From: Lytechinus pictus
Taxonomy: Eukaryota > Echinodermata > Echinoidea > Temnopleuroida > Toxopneustidae
Assembly (NCBI RefSeq): GCF_037042905.1
Contig: NC_087261.1
Location: 12,536,217-12,600,216, forward strand
Length of the DNA: 64,000 bases
Direction of reading: 5' to 3'
Part shown: positions 56,872 through 64,000 of the stretch, piece by piece
Layout of the letters: each line of letters begins with the position of its first letter
Position numbering within the stretch: the stretch's first letter is position 1
Made by a program: the position numbers and the translations under genes
Notes under the pieces: generated by a model
The model's input: only the letters and a program-made list of their open reading frames with translations
What the model was told of the DNA's origin: nothing
Databases searched by the model: none

Positions 56872-58475
56872 CAGCGGCGTAACAGGGGTCGGTGGCCAGG
56901 GGCGGGGGGGGGGGGGGGCGGGCAAGAGCCAAATATTTCCTGGTCACATTATATGGTATAAACAGGCGTAATGAGCCGACACTATTTTGAGAAGGCCAGA
57001 TATTGTGCATCGGACAGAATTTATCTTTTATTTAAAAAAATGCGAGCAAGCAAAAATTTTGACCTTTTTAATACAAAAATCCAATTTTGTGATAGATTTT
57101 GACATGATGTCCAGAGAATGATATTTCACTCTTCTCTCTTTGGATTCCTTTTTTGTCGTCTGTACGCGCACTGTGAACAGGATTCTTTGCGGCTGTAGTA
57201 ACGTGAAGAGTAAAAAAAAAAAAAAAAAAAAAAAAAAACAGGGGTGGAGTATACCACATGTGCTAAAAAAATCTGTTTTATATAAGTCCCGAGCGAAGCG
57301 AGGGATAAAAAATCACCTTTTCATGAGAATCTAACTTTGAGCTATTTTTTGACATTATATTTAGTAAATAAAATCATATCCTACACTTTTCCTCTGCTTT
57401 TTTTGTGTTTTTGTTTGTACAACTTTTTGGGCCCATGGCCCAACACTTCCATACGCAGTGATGTGCGGTTGGGGTCCGGGGCGGAGCCCCCTGAAAACTT
57501 CTTGATATCAAAGCCATTTAAACCTCGCAGATTGCCGCTATTTTAATCAAATCGCATTCTACATAGACTATAGCTTTTACACAACACATTTATTCAACCC
57601 AGTTGCGTAATGAACCAAATATTTATAGGGCAAAGCATACCAACGTGGAAAAAAAGTCGCTAGCGTGCAAAGCGAGCTGGAAAAAAATTGCCTATTGAAT
57701 TTAAATTATAATTATGTGATATATTTTCCATTATATTCAGCAAATAACACATTTCATTGTCCATTCATTTCATTATACTTTGTCTCCTATAATTTCTTTT
57801 TTTCCCTCTTGGGTGTGGAACACACCCCCCCCCCCGCCTGTATGCCATTGATTGAACATTGTTGAACGGGGGTAGGTATATAGCCATTTAAAGGTTATAA
57901 ATGCTGAAGAGCCCATACTGCGTGGGGTCTGGGACAAAGGCCCGGTAGCTTATTTGCATAAAGTCTAGCAAGCTTATAACACAATGTATGCAGACCATCT
58001 TTCTTCCCGCTCTTTTCAATCATCGGCAGCCCGGTCGTGTTATTATTTTTTTCTTGTCCCTTTTTCCCTTGTATTTTTTTCCAATTTAGCTTTTGATTAA
58101 TTACGTTCTACCTTCGTTTCCCGCTCTTCATACCATTTTGTTATCTTTTAAATTATTTCCCACCGTGCTATTGCATTACATAGGCCTATTTCGGAATGAT
58201 ATGTTCTTTCTCAAATGTTCTTCTTTCGTATATTTTCCCGCTTTCCTTTCTTTTCCATTAAAAAAAAAAGTTTTTTTCTTCGTTTTCTTTTCAATTTTCC
58301 CTTTCCTTTTCCTCCTTTCCTTTTCCCATTTCCTTCCCCAGTTCCCTTTCTTTCTTTCTCCCTCCCTTTTTTCTTTTTCCCGTTTTTCTTAATTACGCCA
58401 CTGATGATAATGACGGGGAATTTTCTGGCTCTCGTCCCCCCCCTCCCCTGGCCACCGAACGCTGCTACGCCCCTG
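56872..58475. mobile_element. hAT-like element, long imperfect TIRs
   Basis: The left end (CAGCGGCGTAACAGG then TCGGTGGCCAGGGG and a G run) matches the complement of the right end (CAGGGGCGTAGCAGC then TCGGTGGCCAGGGG). Flanks ATGATATG and ATTCTATG agree at six of eight bases, so any duplication has drifted. Its interior includes the inverted family A sequence shared with 4781-5440 and an A tract at about 57212-57238. Confidence 0.7.
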
Positions 58476-58677
58476 ATTCTATGTAAGCATCTATTAATTG
58501 CATGCATTTTTTCAGTTTGAATTTTTTTTTTATTTAAAAACGATATGACAATTTCATGGAATATTGTAACCACGTATATCGGTTGTTTTAAGGTCTGTTT
58601 ATCAGCCAGCATGAAGAAAACGAAGTACAATTGCACGGAAACGTGTCCATAGCACGCTATATGTGGTAATTAGCTTG
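58476..58677. other. Short spacer before array 2
   Basis: AT-rich, with no supported feature. Confidence 0.4.
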
Positions 58678-61600
58678 ACGAATGAAATCCCCGGTCTTCT
58701 GTCTTCGTTTTCCAGACACCCAACAACAGGTTTGGAAAACGAAGACCGAAGACCGGGGACATGCGTAATGTCAATGGTAGTAAAAAAGTTGCAAACGCCA
58801 GTTGAGTTGAGTCTGTTTGTACGTGATTGCGCAGTATGAGGTGTATTGTATGCAAGTTTTCAGTTTTATGACAGTTTTCAGAATTGCAATGGCTGAATTC
58901 CGTGGGTGAAATATGTACGTTATCCTTAATATCATGCCCTAGCTGATAACGATATTCACACAAATAACCATAACTTATCCGCAGCCAATCATAGCTGATG
59001 ACGTATCCAAGATCAGAATATTCTTGAACTGGTGCTGAATATTATAGGCCTATCTTAGCTAGACGAATACGCAATCCCCGGTCTTCTGTCTTCGTTTTCC
59101 AGACACCCAACAACAGGTTTGGAAAACGAAGACCGAAGACCGGGGACATGCGTAATGTCAATGGTAGTAAAATAGTTGCAAACGCCAGTTGAGTTGAGTC
59201 TGCTTGTACGTGATTGCGCAGTATGAGGTGTATTGTATGCAAGTTTTCAGTTTTATGACAGTTTTCAGAATTGCAATGGCTGAATTCCGTGGGTGAAATA
59301 TGTACGTTATCCTTAATATCATGCCCTAGCTGATAACGATATTCACACAAATAACCATAACTTATCCGCAGCCAATCATAGCTGATGACGTATCCAAGAT
59401 CAGAATATTCTTAAACTGGAGCTGAATATTATAGGCCTATCTTAGCTAGACGAATACGCAATCCCCGGTCTTCTGTCTTCGTTTTCCAGACACCCAACAA
59501 CAGGTTTGGAAAACGAAGACCGAAGACCGGGGACATGCGTAATGTCAATGGTAGTAAAATAGTTGCAAACGCCAGTTGAGTTGAGTCTGCTTGTACGTGA
59601 TTGCGCAGTATGAGGTGTATTGTATGCAAGTTTTCAGTTTTATGACAGTTTTCAGAATTGCAATGGCTGAATTCCGTGGGTGAAATATGTACGTTATCCT
59701 TAATATCATGCCCTAGCTGATAACGATATTCACACAAATAACCATAACTTATCCGCAGCCAATCATAGCTGATGACGTATCCAAGATCAGAATATTCTTG
59801 AACTGGTGCTGAATATTATAGGCCTATCTTAGCTAGACGAATACGCAATCCCCGGTCTTCTGTCTTCGTTTTCCAGACACCCAACAACAGGTTTGGAAAA
59901 CGAAGACCGAAGACCGGGGACATGCGTAATGTCAATGGTAACGGTATAAAATAGTTGCAAAAGCGGGGTTGAGTGGACTCTGCTTGTACGTGATTGCGCA
60001 GTATGAGGTGTATTGTATGCAAGTTTTCAGTTTTATGACAGTTTTCAGAATTGCAATGGCTGAATTCCGTGGGTGAAATATGTACGTTATCCTTAATATC
60101 ATGCCCTAGCTGATAACGATATTCACACAAATAACCATAACTTATCCGCAGCCAATCATAGCTGATGACGTATCCAAGATCAGAATATTCTTAAACTGGA
60201 GCTGAATATTATAGGCCTATCTTAGCTAGACGAATACGCAATCCCCGGTCTTCTGTCTTCGTTTTCCAGACACCCAACAACAGGTTTGGAAAACGAAGAC
60301 CGAAGACCGGGGACATGCGTAATGTCAATGGTAGTATAAAATAGTTGCAAACGCCAGTTGAGTTGAGTCTGCTTGTACGTGATTGCGCAGTATGAAGTGT
60401 ATTGTATGCAAGTTTTCAGTTTTATGACAGTTTTCAGAATTGCAATGGCTGAATTCCGTGGGTGAAATATGTACGTTATCCTTAATATCATGCCCTAGCT
60501 GATAACGATATTCACACAAATAACCATAACTTATCCGCAGCCAATCATAGCTGATGACGTATCCAAGATCAGAAAATTCTTAAACTGGAGCTGAATATTA
60601 TAGGCCTATCTTAGCTAGACGAATACGCAATCCCCGGTCTTCTGTCTTCGTTTTCCAGACACCCAACAACAGGTTTGGAAAACGAAGACCGAAGACCGGG
60701 GACATGCGTAATGTCAATGGTAGTAAAATAGTTGCAAACACCAGTTGAGTTGAGTCTGCTTGTACGTGATTGCGCAGTATGAGGTGTATTGTATGCAAGT
60801 TTTCAGTTTTATGACAGTTTTCAGAATTGCAATGGCTGAATTCCGTGGGTGAAATATGTACGTTATCCTTAATATCATGCCCTAGCTGATAACGATATTC
60901 ACACAAATAACCATAACTTATCCGCAGCCAATCATAGCTGATGACGTATCCAAGATCAGAATATTCTTAAATTGGAGCTGAATATTATAGGCCTATCTTA
61001 GCTAGACGAATACGCAATCCCCGGTCTTCTGTCTTCGTTTTCCAGACACCCAACAACAGGTTTGGAAAACGAAGACCGAAGACCGGGACATGCGTAATGT
61101 CAATGGTAACGGTATAAAATAGTTGCAAACGCCAGTTGAGTTGACTCTGCTTGTACGTGATTGCGCAGTATGAGGTGTATTGTATGCAAGTTTTCAGTTT
61201 TATGACAGTTTTCAGAATTGCAATGGCTGAATTCCGTGGGTGAAATATGTACGTTATCCTTAATATCATGCCCTAGCTCATAACGATATTCACACAGATA
61301 ACCATAACTTATCCGCAGCCAATCATAGCTGATGACGTATCCAAGATCAGAATATTCTTAAACTGGAGCTGAATATCATAGGCCCATCTTAGCTAGACGA
61401 ATACGCAATCCCCGGTCTTCTGTCTTCGTTTTCCAGACACCCAACAACAGGTTTGGAAAACGAAGACCGAAGACCGGGGACATGCGTAATGTCAATGGTA
61501 ACGGTATAAAATAGTTGCAAACGCCAGTTGAGTTGACTCTGCTTGTACGTGATTGCGCAGTATGAGGTGTATTGTATGCAAGTTTTCAGTTTTATGACAG

Positions 61601-64000
61601 TTTTCAGAATTGCAATGGCTGAATTCCGTGGGTGAAATATGTACGTTATCCTTAATATCATGCCCTAGCTCATAACGATATTCACACAGATAACCATAAC
61701 TTATCCGCAGCCAATCATAGCTGATGACGTATCCAAGATCAGAATATTCTTAAACTGGAGCTGAATATCATAGGCCCATCTTAGCTAGACGAATACGCAA
61801 TCCCCGGTCTTCTGTCTTCGTTTTCCAGACACCCAACAACAGGTTTGGAAAACGAAGACCGAAGACCGGGGACATGCGTAATAATGTCAATGGTAGTAAA
61901 ATAGTTGCAAACGCCAGTTGAGTTGAGTCTGCTTGTACGTGATTGCGCAGTATGAGGTGTATTGTACGCAAGTTTTCAGTTTTATGACAGTTTTCAGAAT
62001 TGCAATGGCTGAATTCCGTGGGTGAAATATGTACGTTATCCTTAATATCATGCCCTAGCTGATAACGATATTCACACAAATAACCATAACTTATCCGCAG
62101 CCAATCATAGCTGATGACGTATCCAAGATCAGAATATTCTTGAACTGGTGCTGAATATTATAGGCCTATCTTAGCTAGACGAATACTCAATCCCCGGTCT
62201 TCTGTCTTCGTTTTCCAGACACCCAACAACAGGTTTGGAAAACGAAGACCGAAGACCGGGGACATGCGTAATGTCAATGGTAACGGTATAAAATAGTTGC
62301 AAACGCCAGTTGAGTTGAGTCTGCTTGTACGTGATTGCGCAGTATGAGGTGTATTGTATGCAAGTTTTCAGTTTTATGACAGTTTTCAGAATTGCAATGG
62401 CTGAATTCCGTGGGTGAAATATGTACGTTATCCTTAATATCATGCCCTAGCTGATAACGATATTCACACAAATAACCATAACTTATCCGCAGCCAATCAT
62501 AGCTGATGACGTATCCAAGATCAGAATATTCTTGAACTGGTGCTGAATATTATAGGCCTATCTTAGCTAGACGAATACGCAATCCCCGGTCTTCTGTCTT
62601 CGTTTTCCAGACACCCAACAACAGGTTTGGAAAACGAAGACCGAAGACCGGGGACATGCGTAATGTCAATGGTAGTAAAATAGTTGCAAACGCCAGTTGA
62701 GTTGAGTCTGCTTGTACGTGATTGCGCAGTATGAGGTGTATTGTATGCAAGTTTTCAGTTTTATGACAGTTTTCAGAATTGCAATGGCTGAATTCCGTGG
62801 GTGAAATATGTACGTTATCCTTAATATCATGCCCTAGCTGATAACGATATTCACACAAATAACCATAACTTATCCGCAGCCAATCATAGCTGATGACGTA
62901 TCCAAGATCAGAATATTCTTAAACTGGAGCTGAATATTATAGGCCTATCTTAGCTAGACGAATACGCAATCCCCGGTCTTCTGTCTTCGTTTTCCAGACA
63001 CCCAACAACAGGTTTGGAAAACGAAGACCGAAGACCGGGGACATGCGTAATGTCAATGGTAGTAAAATAGTTGCAAACGCCAGTTGAGTTGAGTCTGCTT
63101 GTACGTGATTGCGCAGTATGAGGTGTATTGTATGCAAGTTTTCAGTTTTATGACAGTTTTCAGAATTGCAATGGCTGAATTCCGTGGGTGAAATATGTAC
63201 GTTATCCTTAATATCATGCCCTAGCTGATAACGATATTCACACAAATAACCATAACTTATCCGCAGCCAATCATAGCTGATGACGTATCCAAGATCAGAA
63301 TATTCTTGAACTGGTGCTGAATATTATAGGCCTATCTTAGCTAGACGAATACGCAATCCCCGGTCTTCTGTCTTCGTTTTCCAGACACCCAACAACAGGT
63401 TTGGAAAACGAAGACCGAAGACCGGGGACATGCGTAATGTCAATGGTAACGGTATAAAATAGTTGCAAAAGCGGGGTTGAGTGGACTCTGCTTGTACGTG
63501 ATTGCGCAGTATGAGGTGTATTGTATGCAAGTTTTCAGTTTTATGACAGTTTTCAGAATTGCAATGGCTGAATTCCGTGGGTGAAATATGTACGTTATCC
63601 TTAATATCATGCCCTAGCTGATAACGATATTCACACAAATAACCATAACTTATCCGCAGCCAATCATAGCTGATGACGTATCCAAGATCAGAATATTCTT
63701 AAACTGGAGCTGAATATTATAGGCCTATCTTAGCTAGACGAATACGCAATCCCCGGTCTTCTGTCTTCGTTTTCCAGACACCCAACAACAGGTTTGGAAA
63801 ACGAAGACCGAAGACCGGGGACATGCGTAATGTCAATGGTAGTATAAAATAGTTGCAAACGCCAGTTGAGTTGAGTCTGCTTGTACGTGATTGCGCAGTA
63901 TGAAGTGTATTGTATGCAAGTTTTCAGTTTTATGACAGTTTTCAGAATTGCAATGGCTGAATTCCGTGGGTGAAATATGTACGTTATCCTTAATATCATG
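58678..64000 (-). repeat. Satellite array 2, 387-393 bp monomers, - orientation, nine-monomer higher-order repeat
   Basis: Hairpin starts stand at 58689, 59076, 59463, 59850, 60243, 60632, 61019, 61410, 61802, 62192, 62584, 62971, 63358 and 63751. Spacing from 59076 on repeats after nine monomers (3508 bp). Marker variants repeat with it: AAAGCGGGGTTGAGTGG at about 59960 and 63468, and TATGAAGTGTATTG at about 60390 and 63900. The first monomer (58689) does not fit the pattern. The array runs off the window. About 102-codon open frames recur in each monomer but have no gene features. Confidence 0.95.

Noticed and set aside
58670-64000. About 102-codon open frame repeated in every satellite monomer
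   Set aside because: 387 is a multiple of three, so chance openness is copied along with the repeat. There is no start context, domain or codon bias, and several monomers carry length changes that shift the frame.

Overview
The window is eukaryotic, intron-bearing, AT-rich and very repeat-dense DNA. The best fit is a marine deuterostome, most likely an echinoderm. Evidence: a histone-type 3' processing signal whose downstream element is the CAAGAAAGA form known from sea urchin histone genes; many copies of GCTCGCGCTTCGCGCTCGC-type dispersed repeats; a Ngaro-like tyrosine-recombinase retroelement with gag-like, recombinase and SGNH-hydrolase parts; a CR1/L2-type LINE; a tRNA-headed SINE; and many fold-back MITEs. 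The species itself cannot be read from the sequence.

Layout. 1-6.5 kb: a fold-back element, a 225-237 bp tandem repeat, and long purine-rich tracts. 6.5-6.9 kb (-): a probable retrocopy with its own AATAAA and poly(A). 9.0-9.8 kb (-): an intronless BEN-domain gene with octamer, TATA-like box and histone-type 3' stem-loop plus downstream element. 12.46-17.28 kb: a 4.8 kb near-palindrome whose arms carry tandem units with RFX X-box motifs. 18-24.8 kb: dispersed repeats, a TIR element and a SINE. 24.9-25.2 kb (-): a TATA-like promoter and a probable first coding exon. 26.24-48.90 kb (-): a Ngaro-like element with split direct repeats in the order A1 - ORFs - B1 - A2 - B2. It is swollen by later insertions, including palindromic hAT-type MITEs with 8 bp duplications and a full-length LINE (42.69-47.56 kb, flanked by CATA) with an intact 1008-codon ORF that splits the gag-like gene. 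48.9-54.0 kb and 58.7-64 kb: two arrays, in opposite orientation, of a 387-393 bp satellite monomer with a long hairpin. They are separated by nested transposons, and the second array has a nine-monomer higher-order repeat of 3508 bp.

Function. Only three host-like loci are seen: the BEN gene, the 25 kb first exon, and weak exon candidates near 35 kb. Almost everything else is mobile or satellite DNA, so the biology here is mostly insertion history. The most unusual item is the BEN gene, which looks built like a replication-dependent histone gene.
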